Source of the DNA: an uncultured bacterium
Lineage (GTDB): Bacteria; Nitrospirota; Thermodesulfovibrionia; Thermodesulfovibrionales; CALJEL01
Direction: 5' to 3'
Assembly (NCBI GenBank): GCA_938074335.1
Contig: CALJEL010000016.1
Span: 1-57,073 of the forward strand
Length of the DNA stretch: 57,073 bases
This document shows, one piece after another, positions 1 through 8,133 of the stretch. Below the pieces are notes generated by a model. It saw only the letters and a list, made by a program, of their open reading frames with translations, ran no database searches and was not told where the DNA came from. The position numbers were made by a program, and so were the translations under genes. Each line of letters starts with the position of its first letter. Positions within the stretch are counted from its first letter, which is position 1.

Positions 1-20
1 CTCTGTTGCTCTACTGCTCT

Positions 21-146
21 ATTAAGGTGTCGCAGGCGGGGTCCCCAGAAAATCGTCAGATTTTCTGGGGTGCTGATATTGCCTTTAGAGCACGGGGTGA
101 AGACAAGCTTCACCCCGTGAACCCCAAAATATCGGCATCCCCCGCC
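21..146 (+). repeat. Dispersed two-hairpin repeat, copy 1
   Basis: This is a palindromic element whose reverse complement recurs near 10.9-11.06 kb and 23.24-23.39 kb. Hairpin I has 12-bp arms at 43-54 and 59-70 with a 4-nt loop. Hairpin II has arms at 91-102 (CACGGGGTGAAG) and 108-119 (CTTCACCCCGTG). It is preceded by a CTCT/GCTCT-rich tract (1-20) like the octamer tracts beside the other copies. The element lies downstream of the rnf operon and has no convincing gene of its own. Confidence 0.85.
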
Positions 147-161
147 ATTCCTATCGGCAGT

Positions 162-431
162 TTAGGGAGTTGTTTTATGATTCTTATATTGAATCCTGAA
201 ATATATCCCTGTATCGATGGCCACCATCATGGCATTTATCACATAGATGAATATAACAGGGTCATAGTTATACAGAAGCTTGTGAATTATACCTGAAATA
301 TAACCTGCAAGGACAATTAATAAAAATACAGGGCTTTTCCCGGAGACATTTCTGCTCTTTATTGCCCTGTGTATTGAAAAGGGCCAGGCAGCACCAAAAC
401 AGAGCAACATTATGATCTCAAAGGGGCTCAT
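162..431 (-). CDS. Small membrane protein, PQ-loop/SemiSWEET-like
   Basis: This 89-residue protein has about three hydrophobic segments. The N-terminal part carries a WPFS...KS..GKS pattern that resembles the first helix and loop of PQ-loop (SemiSWEET-like) membrane proteins, so a small transporter or structural membrane role is possible. It starts 12 nt after the stop of the PilZ gene and is the last gene of the rnf transcript. No good Shine-Dalgarno sequence precedes the ATG, so translation may be coupled or the start may be slightly downstream. The family assignment is tentative. It could equally be an unclassified conserved membrane protein. Confidence 0.6.
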   Translation of the reverse strand: MSPFEIIMLLCFGAAWPFSIHRAIKSRNVSGKSPVFLLIVLAGYISGIIHKLLYNYDPVIFIYVINAMMVAIDTGIYFRIQYKNHKTTP

Positions 432-443
432 GTAAGGGAGGAC

Positions 444-740
444 TTAAATTTTATTCTTAAGAAACATTATACCGGCAATATATATCCCTTCTTCCCTTAA
501 TACCCATTTTACCATTGCCTGGTATTTCTGACCCTTGAGCTCAAACCTCAGGATATTGCCAACCTCAAGTGGTATGCTGGTTTTTATGCAGAGGCCTCCT
601 TCAGAGTAGTTTACGATCTCTGCCTTTGAAGAGACATCAACCTTTTTGCCAAGCTCTACCCTGGAAAGGGAAAAGGGAAGCTCTCCGCTTGTGGGTATCC
701 GCTCATCTTTTCTTGTATGCCAGCCACCAGCAACCATCAT
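444..740 (-). CDS. PilZ-domain protein
   Basis: The 98-residue product fits a single PilZ domain: an N-terminal RKDERIP segment, a central NYSEGGLCIKT strand like the (D/N)xSxxG motif, and a C-terminal G..F motif. PilZ domains usually bind cyclic di-GMP and act as effectors. The second arginine of the usual RxxxR motif is not obvious (RKDERIP gives RxxxR only loosely), so binding is not certain. The gene overlaps the rnfB stop codon in an ATGA arrangement (two ATGs at 740 and 737), which suggests translational coupling to the Rnf complex. A link between second-messenger level and Rnf is inference from position only. Confidence 0.75.
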   Translation of the reverse strand: MMVAGGWHTRKDERIPTSGELPFSLSRVELGKKVDVSSKAEIVNYSEGGLCIKTSIPLEVGNILRFELKGQKYQAMVKWVLREEGIYIAGIMFLKNKI

Positions 741-1876
741 GCACCCACAGCCTGCTTCATCTTCTTTTCTGCTGCAAGCCTGAAGACCTCAGCTGCATTG
801 AATGTCCCATCAATTGCCTGGACAGGACATTTTGCTGTACAGATCCCGCAACCAATACATCTTGATGGATCAATGGTATGTTTTTTCTTCAATTCACCAG
901 TGGCAGCATTTACAGGACAGACCTTCATGCATATCTGGCAGCCAATGCAGTTGTCAAGGACAAAGGCCTTCGGTCTCTGTGGTATGTAGTCCTTGATTGC
1001 CTTTGTGGGGCATTTTGTTACACAGAGCCCGCAGACCTTACATTTATCAAGATTTATCCTTGAAAGATTATCTTTAACCTCGGGTGCATCAAAGGGACAT
1101 ACCTTAACACATATTCCACAGGCTATGCATCCAACCTCACAGTTCTTTTTTGTATCAGGGCCTTTATCCTTTGAATGACAGGCAACAAGCACCTGTTTTG
1201 ATGCAGGCAGGACCTCAATTACCTTCTTAGGACAGGCCTGTTCACATTTTCTGCAGCCCGTGCATTTTCTTATATCCACATAGGGGAGATGGTCCTCTGT
1301 CATGGTTATTGCACCAAAAGGGCATACCCTTGCACAGGTCCCATATCCAAGACAGCCGTAGATGCATGACTTATCCCCTCCACCTGCAAGCACCGCTGCC
1401 CTGCAATCCTTAACACCCTCATATTTAAACCTCTTCTGAGACCTTGACCATCCACCCTGACACATTATCCGTGCATAGATTGGTTCCCTTACCTCTGCCT
1501 TTTTTCCTGTTATAAGGGCAACCATCTCAGCAGACCTCTTTCCCCCAGGGGTGCAGAGATTCGGCGGGACATTCGGATCCCTTACAACCGCCTCTGCATA
1601 CTGCTCGCATCCAGCATAACCGCAGGCACCGCAATGGGCATGGGCGAGATACTCCTTTACCATTTCAACCTTTGGATCTATCTTTACAGAAAACCTCTTT
1701 GCTGCAAAGGCAAGGCCAAGCCCGAATATTGTGCCGATGCCCGTAACAAAAAGGGCAGTGAACTTAAGGGTTGAGCTTATATCAACATGCTCCTTTGCCT
1801 CAATACCACCACCAACACCAGCATGGGCAAGTGAGGCATAAAGAAGCATAAGAATTAGAAATAATATTTTTTTCAT
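737..1876 (-). CDS. rnfB: Electron transport complex subunit RnfB, long polyferredoxin form
   Basis: RnfB is the ferredoxin-binding entry subunit of the ion-pumping Rnf ferredoxin:NAD+ oxidoreductase. At 379 residues this version is about twice the length of the E. coli protein (RsxB). An N-terminal hydrophobic segment is followed by the characteristic HCGACGYAGCEQYAEAV motif with a later Cys. Six CxxCxxC-type ferredoxin motifs then follow, beginning CIYGC, CTGC, CEVGC, CKVC, CIGC and CIGC. Long RnfB proteins of this kind are known in acetogens and other anaerobes. The gene overlaps the DUF3782-like gene upstream by 4 nt and the PilZ gene downstream. It is separated from rnfA by the DUF3782-like insertion. 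Confidence 0.95.
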   Translation of the reverse strand: MKKILFLILMLLYASLAHAGVGGGIEAKEHVDISSTLKFTALFVTGIGTIFGLGLAFAAKRFSVKIDPKVEMVKEYLAHAHCGACGYAGCEQYAEAVVRDPNVPPNLCTPGGKRSAEMVALITGKKAEVREPIYARIMCQGGWSRSQKRFKYEGVKDCRAAVLAGGGDKSCIYGCLGYGTCARVCPFGAITMTEDHLPYVDIRKCTGCRKCEQACPKKVIEVLPASKQVLVACHSKDKGPDTKKNCEVGCIACGICVKVCPFDAPEVKDNLSRINLDKCKVCGLCVTKCPTKAIKDYIPQRPKAFVLDNCIGCQICMKVCPVNAATGELKKKHTIDPSRCIGCGICTAKCPVQAIDGTFNAAEVFRLAAEKKMKQAVGA

Positions 1877-2817
1877 CTTCCCGGGACCTCCTCTTTGTTG
1901 AGTTTAACCTTATCAACATAGCTGTATACCTCTATGCCAAGGTCTTTTGCAAGTTCCATGGCATAGCTATCAACCATTGGAGATATAACTATCTTTCTCT
2001 GTACTTTTACATTATGTTTTGTCTCATAAAAGATAACCTTTTTATTAAAGGCATGCATATCAGCCTTGCTCATAGAGGACTTTATCTCAGCCAGTATGAG
2101 GGTATTATTATAAATAATCAAATCAAGCTCTACCTGGTCAGGTCTTCCAAAGACTATACCATCAGGATCAAAATCATGGTATCTTTCCACCTTTACACCA
2201 AAGGTATCCTGAAGTATTGCCCTGAGGCCATTTCTGAAGGACTCCTCTGTGCTTAAACCCCATCTGGCTCCAAGGGCTCCTATTGTCTGGTCAAACTTGC
2301 TGTCAAGCCTCTTTGATTCAGCCTCCTGCCTTTCTCTCAGCAATCTTATTTCCTCAAGCATCTGATTTATAACTTTCTGATTTTCTTCCCATCTCTGGTT
2401 CCATTCCCTCTCAAGACTTTCAAGTCGCCTCTGGTTCTCCTCCCATCTCCTCTCATTCTCCTCCCATCTTTTCTGGTTCTCCTCCCATCTCTGAGCCCAT
2501 TCCTTCTCAAGCCTCTCGAGATGCCTCTGGTTCTCTTGCCATCTCCTCTCGTTCTCCTCCCATCTTTTCTGGTTTTCCTGCCATCTCCTCTCGTTCTCCT
2601 CCCATTTTTTTACCTCTTTTTGCCACCTCAGGTCATTTTCTTCAAGTCTTTTTATGATCCTGTCAAATCTATCTTCCGTCTTTCCTTTCTCAGCATACCA
2701 TTTGCTTGTAAGTTCAAAAATAAAATTTCTTATCCGTAGATCACTTTTAATAAGACGGGGTAATTCTTTGACAATAAGCCCTTTTATCTCCTTTTTTGTT
2801 AAGGTAGCCTTTGGCAT
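1873..2817 (-). CDS. Coiled-coil protein with C-terminal nuclease-like domain (DUF3782-type)
   Basis: The 314-residue protein has a helical N-terminus (about 1-60), then a long coiled coil (about 60-165). The coil is built from near-identical heptads of the form RWEENER and RWQENQK, broken twice by an LExLExEW segment. A C-terminal domain (about 185-310) carries DLIIYNNTLILAEIKSS, which matches the D...ExK core of PD-(D/E)XK nuclease folds. This organisation is typical of DUF3782-type proteins of unknown role. It sits between rnfA and rnfB and overlaps rnfB by 4 nt. A function in the Rnf complex is not known, and it may be a mobile insertion kept in frame with the operon. Confidence 0.85.
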   Translation of the reverse strand: MPKATLTKKEIKGLIVKELPRLIKSDLRIRNFIFELTSKWYAEKGKTEDRFDRIIKRLEENDLRWQKEVKKWEENERRWQENQKRWEENERRWQENQRHLERLEKEWAQRWEENQKRWEENERRWEENQRRLESLEREWNQRWEENQKVINQMLEEIRLLRERQEAESKRLDSKFDQTIGALGARWGLSTEESFRNGLRAILQDTFGVKVERYHDFDPDGIVFGRPDQVELDLIIYNNTLILAEIKSSMSKADMHAFNKKVIFYETKHNVKVQRKIVISPMVDSYAMELAKDLGIEVYSYVDKVKLNKEEVPGR

Positions 2818-2844
2818 ATTTTATTATAACACCACTTCAGTGTT

Positions 2845-3438
2845 TTAAAGTGTTATCAATCCTGAAAATCCTGTAAAGGCAAGGGCAATGAGTCCTGTTG
2901 TAACAAAGGCGATGGGTAAGCCCTTAAAAGGTGCAGGCACATCAGCAAGCTCAAGCTTCTCCCTGATGCTTGCCATTATAACGAGTGCAAGGGAAAAGCC
3001 CACTCCAGAGCCAATACCAAAGGCAAGGCTCTCTATGAAGGTGTATTTCTCTCCTGCATTAATAAGGGGGACAGCAAGGATGATACAGTTCGTCGATATA
3101 AGGGCAAGGTAGATTCCGAGCTTGTAGTAAAGGCCAGGAGAGACCTTTCTCATTATTGTATCAGAGGCCTGAACAAAGGCTGCTACAACTCCTATAAATA
3201 TAACTATCTTCAGGAATGTTATGTCCAGTGGTATCATTACATAATTATATATAAGCCAGCTCAGGGCTGCGCTTATGACCATAACAGAGGTGAATGTGAT
3301 GCTCATACCAACAGCAGTCTCCATCTTCTTTGATACGCCAAAGAATATACAGAGACCAAGGAATCTCGTAAAGACAAAGTTATTTATAAGGGATGCCGCT
3401 ATAAAAAGTTCAAAGAGTTTTGTAAATTCCTTTTCCAT
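2845..3438 (-). CDS. rnfA: Electron transport complex subunit RnfA
   Basis: RnfA is one of two homologous six-helix membrane subunits that form the core of the Rnf pump. The 197-residue product begins with the family pattern LFELFIAASLINNFVFTRFLGLC and has six hydrophobic helices, the normal length and topology. Known structures place a [2Fe-2S] cluster between RnfA and RnfE using conserved cysteines, and one lies in the FLGLC segment. It follows rnfE by 10 nt with a GGAGG ribosome site and is followed by the DUF3782-like gene. Confidence 0.96.
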   Translation of the reverse strand: MEKEFTKLFELFIAASLINNFVFTRFLGLCIFFGVSKKMETAVGMSITFTSVMVISAALSWLIYNYVMIPLDITFLKIVIFIGVVAAFVQASDTIMRKVSPGLYYKLGIYLALISTNCIILAVPLINAGEKYTFIESLAFGIGSGVGFSLALVIMASIREKLELADVPAPFKGLPIAFVTTGLIALAFTGFSGLITL

Positions 3439-3448
3439 TTAATCCTCC

Positions 3449-4093
3449 TTAGTGATGTGAAGAGGCCCTTTTAAGGTACCTTGCATCAATCCAGTTAAAG
3501 AATGCCATAAGGATACCAACCGCAAGGAATCCACCAGCTGGCAGTATCATGATAAGCAGTGGCTTTGTATTTACTATCTGGAGGCCCCACAATGAACCCC
3601 TTCCAAGGAGTTCCCTGAAAAAGCTTATGACAGTAAGGGCAAAGAGAAAGCCAAGACCCATGCCTATTCCATCAAACATGGATGGAGCTATCTTGTTTTT
3701 ACTTGCAAACATCTCCGCCCTTGCAAGTATTGATGCAAAGGCCACTATAAGCTGTATATAAAGACCCATCTGTTTATAGGCCTCTCTTGCAAAGGCTGCC
3801 ATGGTCATGTCTGTAACAGATACCCACCCTGAGATTATAAGCATAAAGATTGGAAGCCTTATCCTTGGATGGATAAATCTCCTGAAGGCTGCAACAGTGA
3901 TATTCACCATTGTCTGGACAAAGAGCACCGCTATACCCATCAGAAAACCATTTCTCAGGCTGTTTGTAACAGCAATGGCAGGGCACAGGCTTATGGCAAG
4001 CTTGAATATGGTGTTTTCAGAGACTATACCATTTATAATAAGGTCTCTATAACGAATCTTTTCCTGAGGAAGTTTTATAACCTCTTCACTCAT
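3449..4093 (-). CDS. rnfE: Electron transport complex subunit RnfE
   Basis: This 214-residue integral membrane protein is the RnfA paralogue. It shows the family features NTIFKLAISLCPAIAVTNSLRNG near the N-terminus, with the conserved cysteine expected to take part in the RnfA/E iron-sulfur site, and FFRELLGRGSLWG in the fifth helix region. It overlaps the upstream rnfG gene by 8 nt (its ATG is at 4093), consistent with coupled translation. Gene order C-D-G-E-A matches that of many anaerobes. Confidence 0.96.
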   Translation of the reverse strand: MSEEVIKLPQEKIRYRDLIINGIVSENTIFKLAISLCPAIAVTNSLRNGFLMGIAVLFVQTMVNITVAAFRRFIHPRIRLPIFMLIISGWVSVTDMTMAAFAREAYKQMGLYIQLIVAFASILARAEMFASKNKIAPSMFDGIGMGLGFLFALTVISFFRELLGRGSLWGLQIVNTKPLLIMILPAGGFLAVGILMAFFNWIDARYLKRASSHH

Positions 4094-4670
4094 GGCTACC
4101 TCCTTCTTTATTACCTGATAGGGTACCCTTTAAAAACTCAAGCGCCTTTTTCACTCCATCCTCTGTAACAGCCCTGCTGGATATGGTAACACCTGTGATT
4201 GCCTGTATATATTCAGTTGTCTCGGTCTTTACAAGTTTTACATGTTCAGGGTCTTTGCCCTTAAACTGATCTTTAAAGGACTCCTTCTCTATCTCATCAC
4301 CAAGCCCTGGTGTCTCTGCATGGGAGAGTATCTCTATCTTTTCTATCCTCAGGTCCTTATCAGTTGCCACAAGGATATTTATATAGCTTGAATAACCCTT
4401 TCCAAAGGTCTGTATGATGTAACCTGCGGTTTCACCTGATTTCTTAACAGCATAGTATTCAGCATGTTTTTCATGGGGATACCAGTCACCGAGCTTTTCA
4501 ATGGCCTCTGCCTCGGGTGCCATCTTTTTGAGGGCTTCCTGTTTCTCTTGCTCATTCTTCTGGTATATAACAGGAGAGGTCCTTGCATACACAGCAGCAA
4601 GGATAGTGGCACCTATTATATAGATAACAACAAGATTGATCGTGATCTTAATAATATCCTTTGGAGTCAT
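4086..4670 (-). CDS. rnfG: Electron transport complex subunit RnfG (covalent FMN)
   Basis: RnfG carries a covalently bound FMN on the outer side of the membrane. The 194-residue protein has one N-terminal membrane helix (about 8-28) and an FMN-binding domain. The flavinylation motif near residue 160 reads TGVTISS, a variant of the usual (S/T)GATxT/S, so a serine is the likely attachment residue instead of threonine. Its ATG overlaps the rnfD stop (4 nt). An ApbE flavin transferase would be needed and is not in this window. Confidence 0.95.
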   Translation of the reverse strand: MTPKDIIKITINLVVIYIIGATILAAVYARTSPVIYQKNEQEKQEALKKMAPEAEAIEKLGDWYPHEKHAEYYAVKKSGETAGYIIQTFGKGYSSYINILVATDKDLRIEKIEILSHAETPGLGDEIEKESFKDQFKGKDPEHVKLVKTETTEYIQAITGVTISSRAVTEDGVKKALEFLKGTLSGNKEGGSHE

Positions 4671-5665
4671 TTCTTCTGCCCCTTTCTTGCACCAAAAACC
4701 CTTGTCTTGAAGGCCCTGTCAAGAAGTGGTGCAAAACAGTTCATTATTAGTATTGCAAACATAACACCCTCTGGATAACCTCCCTTTAATCTTATAAGCA
4801 TTGTAAGAAAACCACAACCTATACCAAATATAATCTGAGCCTTCCTGACCATTGGAGATGTAACATAATCTGTAGCCATAAAGAATGCCCCAATCATCAT
4901 TCCACCACTCATAAGGTGAATAAGGGGATCACCTGTAAAGAGAACGCCTTTGCCTCCAAAGACCCATGCTATGACTGCACTTGTCCCGAGAAAACTCAAA
5001 GGTATATGCCATGTTATATATCCCCTCCAGAGGAGGAACAATCCACCAATAAGGATGGCGATCACAGAGGTCTCACCAAGTGAGCCTGCCCTCTGGCCTG
5101 TAAAGAGATGGATATAAAGATTCGCCTTATCACCGAAGAGCTCAAGGAGCCTTCCTATGCCCTCTTCTTTAAGGATCATTAAAGGGGTTGCGGTTGTCTT
5201 TGCATCCACTGTAAATCCAGAGGGTTCAAGCCATGTGGTCATTATCCTTGGCCATGTCAGAAGCAAAAAGGCCCTGCCAATAAGGGCTGGATTAAAGATA
5301 TTGTAGCCAAGTCCACCAAAAAGGTGTTTCGTAATAACTATTGCAACAAAGGAGCCAATAACTGGAAGATAAAAAGGAACTCCTGATGGAAGATTCATTC
5401 CAAGGAGCAACCCTGTGAGAAAGGCACTTCCATCGGAAATGGTCACAGGTCTTTTAGTGAATTTTTCAAAGGCCCACTCAAAAAATACTGCACTCATGAC
5501 AGAAAGGCTGAGGACATAAAGTGCCCTTATTCCGAAGAAATATATTGCCATCACCGTTGCTGGCAACAATGCCAGATTCACTGTCCACATTATCCTTGAG
5601 ACAGACTCTTCAGTCCTTACATGTGGGCTTACAGATACTATTAATTTTTCTTTTATGGCCTCCAT
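4667..5665 (-). CDS. rnfD: Electron transport complex subunit RnfD (covalent FMN)
   Basis: RnfD is a large membrane subunit with a covalent FMN. The product is 332 residues from the ATG at 5665, chosen because GAGGTG lies 6 nt upstream and overlaps the rnfC stop. A longer reading frame to 5698 would overlap rnfC. It begins EAIKEKLIVSVSPHVRTEES, the typical RnfD start, and contains multiple membrane helices. The flavinylation motif TTATPL sits near residue 155. GGLGYNIFNPALIGRAFLL is the conserved family segment. Confidence 0.95.
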   Translation of the reverse strand: MEAIKEKLIVSVSPHVRTEESVSRIMWTVNLALLPATVMAIYFFGIRALYVLSLSVMSAVFFEWAFEKFTKRPVTISDGSAFLTGLLLGMNLPSGVPFYLPVIGSFVAIVITKHLFGGLGYNIFNPALIGRAFLLLTWPRIMTTWLEPSGFTVDAKTTATPLMILKEEGIGRLLELFGDKANLYIHLFTGQRAGSLGETSVIAILIGGLFLLWRGYITWHIPLSFLGTSAVIAWVFGGKGVLFTGDPLIHLMSGGMMIGAFFMATDYVTSPMVRKAQIIFGIGCGFLTMLIRLKGGYPEGVMFAILIMNCFAPLLDRAFKTRVFGARKGQKK

Positions 5666-5672
5666 GCTCACC

Positions 5673-6980
5673 TCACGGTTTAACCAGGGATTTTCCAAGT
5701 CTTATAAACTGGACAATGGGTCTTTTTGAAGGACATACAAAGGCACAGGTTCCGCACTCAAAACAATCAAAGAGATTGTATTCCTTCATCTCCTCATAAA
5801 AGCCCTTCTCTCCAAGAACGCTGAGCATACTTGGCATAAGCCCCATCGGACAGGCATCTACACACCTGCCGCATCTTATGCAGGGCTTAAAGTCCTCGGT
5901 ATGGATAACCTCTGAATCACTCATCACAAGAATTCCAGAGGTTCCCTTTGTAACAGGGACATCTAATCCTGAAAGGGCAAATCCCATCATCGGGCCACCT
6001 GCCACCAATTTACCTATGCCATTTTTGAAACCACCACAAAATTCTATGAGATGGGATACAGGTGTTCCGATCTTTACCATGAGATTTTTAGGGTTTTTTA
6101 TACCCTCACCTGTCACGGTGACCACCCTTTCGATTAAAGGCTTGCCATATCTTACAGCCTCAAATATAGCAAAGGCAGTCCCTATATTCTGCACAACAAC
6201 ACCCACATCCATTGGAAGACCCCTTGGAGGGACCTCACGACCTGTTGTTGCCTTTATGAGCATCTTTTCAGCACCCTGAGGATACTTCACCTTGAGTGCC
6301 CAGACCTCGATCCCTTCAATCCCCCTTACCGCCTCCTTCATCTTCTCTATCGCATCGGGCTTATTGGCCTCAATGCCGATTATACCCCTTTTTACTCCGA
6401 GAATCTTCATAAGGATCTTTAGGCCCTCCACCACCTCAGAGGTCTTCTCTATCATAAGCCTGTAATCAGCAGTGAGATAGGGTTCGCATTCTGCACCATT
6501 AAGTATTACTATATCTATGGGTTTTTCCTTTGGAGGGGAGAGCTTCACATGGGTTGGAAAGGCTGCCCCGCCAAGACCAACTATACCAGCTTCCTTTATC
6601 TTATTCTTGAGCTCTTCAGGAGATAGATTCATGTAATCAGGGTTATCCTTAAGGTTTGTCCATTCATTCTGCTTATCATTCTCTATGACAATTGCCTGTG
6701 AAAATCTTCCGGTCGGTAACTGCACATTCTCTATACCTGTAACCTTCCCCGAGACAGAGGAATGCACTGCTGCTGATACAAAACCCTCTGGTGTCCCTAT
6801 GAGTTGACCTTTTTTGACTGTATCTCCCACATTTACAGCAGGTTTGCAGGGAGCACCTGTGTGCTGGCTGAGAGGGATAATAACCTTTTCAGGTTCTGAT
6901 AAAACCTCTATTGGTGAATCCTTCGAAAGTTCCTTTTTCTCGGGTGGATGTGTCCCGCCCTTGAAGGTTGCAAGAGCCAT
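5673..6980 (-). CDS. rnfC: Electron transport complex subunit RnfC
   Basis: RnfC is the NADH/FMN-side subunit of Rnf. The 435-residue protein has the N-terminal barrel region with the family opening FKGGTHPPEKK, an ILNGAECEPYLTADYRLM motif for FMN/NAD binding, and two C-terminal [4Fe-4S] motifs, CIRCGRCVDACP and CFECGTCAFVCP. It is the first gene of the operon, starting 38 nt downstream of the candidate -10 hexamer, with a GGAGG ribosome site. Confidence 0.96.
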   Translation of the reverse strand: MALATFKGGTHPPEKKELSKDSPIEVLSEPEKVIIPLSQHTGAPCKPAVNVGDTVKKGQLIGTPEGFVSAAVHSSVSGKVTGIENVQLPTGRFSQAIVIENDKQNEWTNLKDNPDYMNLSPEELKNKIKEAGIVGLGGAAFPTHVKLSPPKEKPIDIVILNGAECEPYLTADYRLMIEKTSEVVEGLKILMKILGVKRGIIGIEANKPDAIEKMKEAVRGIEGIEVWALKVKYPQGAEKMLIKATTGREVPPRGLPMDVGVVVQNIGTAFAIFEAVRYGKPLIERVVTVTGEGIKNPKNLMVKIGTPVSHLIEFCGGFKNGIGKLVAGGPMMGFALSGLDVPVTKGTSGILVMSDSEVIHTEDFKPCIRCGRCVDACPMGLMPSMLSVLGEKGFYEEMKEYNLFDCFECGTCAFVCPSKRPIVQFIRLGKSLVKP

Positions 6981-7018
6981 CTTTACATCCTCCTTAATTT
7001 ATAAAAAAGAGCCTATAA

Positions 7019-7048
7019 GTAATAGCACTAACAGGTCTTTTCTGTCAA
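7019..7048 (-). promoter_or_regulatory. Candidate sigma70 promoter of the rnf operon
   Basis: Read on the minus strand, a perfect TTGACA (7048-7043) is followed after 18 nt by TATTAC (7024-7019). The rnfC ATG lies about 38 nt downstream. The sequence fit is good and no other strong promoter is seen in the rnfC-rfbB gap. Confidence 0.6.
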
Positions 7049-7134
7049 GGTAAAGAAGGTAATAGATATATTAAAAATTTTAATTCCCTCACTGGGTTAT
7101 AATAATAAAATTATTCTTTCAGGAAAGGAGCCCT

Positions 7135-8130
7135 ATGAAACTACTCATAACAGGTGGTGCAGGATTCATAGGAAGTGAGGTTGTAAGAAGGGCGATTAAG
7201 AATGGATTCCATGTAGCCGTTGTGGACAACCTATCCTATGCAGGTGACCTCGAGAGGATTAGCGGGGTGAAAGAAAAGATTATATTTTATCGTGTTGACA
7301 TCTCTCAGAGAGATGCCCTTCATAGTGTCTTTAAAAAAGAGACACCTGAAATAGTCATTCACCTGGCAGCAGAAAGTCATGTGGACAGAAGCATTATTGA
7401 ACCTCAGGCATTCCTTCATACAAATGTGATGGGCACCTTCAATCTCCTGGAGCTCTCAAAGGAATTCAGGATAAAGAGATTTATCAATGTCTCCACTGAT
7501 GAGGTCTATGGTGAACTGGGTGAGGAAGGATATTTTACAGAGGAGAGCCCACTCAGACCCAGTTCACCCTACTCAGCAAGCAAGGCATCTCAGGATATGC
7601 TCGGCAGGGCTTACTGGAGGACCTATGGTCTGGCTGTAATAACAGTCAGGCCCTCCAATAATTACGGACCCTGGCAGTATCCAGAAAAACTTATCCCGGT
7701 GGTTATAGCAAAGGCCCTGAATAATGAAAGGATTCCCGTCTATGGAGATGGTAGAAATATGAGAGAATGGCTCTATGTGGAAGACTGTGCAGAGGCAATC
7801 CTCATGATAACAGAGAAAGGAAAGCCTGGTGATATATACAATATTGGAAGCAATGAGGAGAGAAGGAATATAGATGTGGTGAGGGAGATCCTGAGGATTA
7901 TTAATAAACCAGAAGACCTTATTGAATTTGTAAAGGACAGGCCAGGGCATGACTTCAGATACTGCATGAGTATAGAAAAGATTAAAAAAGAAATAGGCTG
8001 GTCACCAAAAACAGGATTTAAAGAAGGGATTGAAAGGACAGTAAGATGGTATATGGCAAACATGGAATGGCTTAACGCTAAAATAAACACACTCAGACAA
8101 TACTGGCAAAGGGTATATAAAAAAGATTAA
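7135..8130 (+). CDS. rfbB: dTDP-glucose 4,6-dehydratase
   Basis: This enzyme converts dTDP-glucose to dTDP-4-keto-6-deoxyglucose in the dTDP-rhamnose pathway for surface polysaccharide. The 331-residue protein has the NAD-binding GGAGFIGS motif at residues 7-14, the STDEVYG active-site segment with catalytic Thr-Asp-Glu, the SPYSASKA segment with the Tyr-x3-Lys pair, and RPSNNYGPWQYPEKLIP. The start has AAGGAG 5 nt upstream. It is followed 3 nt later by rfbD. rfbA and rfbC are not adjacent. Other 4,6-dehydratases of nucleotide sugars are possible but less likely given the motifs. Confidence 0.92.
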   Translation: MKLLITGGAGFIGSEVVRRAIKNGFHVAVVDNLSYAGDLERISGVKEKIIFYRVDISQRDALHSVFKKETPEIVIHLAAESHVDRSIIEPQAFLHTNVMGTFNLLELSKEFRIKRFINVSTDEVYGELGEEGYFTEESPLRPSSPYSASKASQDMLGRAYWRTYGLAVITVRPSNNYGPWQYPEKLIPVVIAKALNNERIPVYGDGRNMREWLYVEDCAEAILMITEKGKPGDIYNIGSNEERRNIDVVREILRIINKPEDLIEFVKDRPGHDFRYCMSIEKIKKEIGWSPKTGFKEGIERTVRWYMANMEWLNAKINTLRQYWQRVYKKD

Positions 8131-8133
8131 GCA

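Noticed and set aside
6-296. 96-residue frame at the left edge
   Set aside because: It is the translation of repeat copy 1 and overlaps the small membrane protein on the other strand; the same peptide appears in the repeat near 23.3 kb.
2014-2739. Plus-strand frames opposite the coiled-coil gene
   Set aside because: They mirror the heptad repeat on the other strand and have no independent support.
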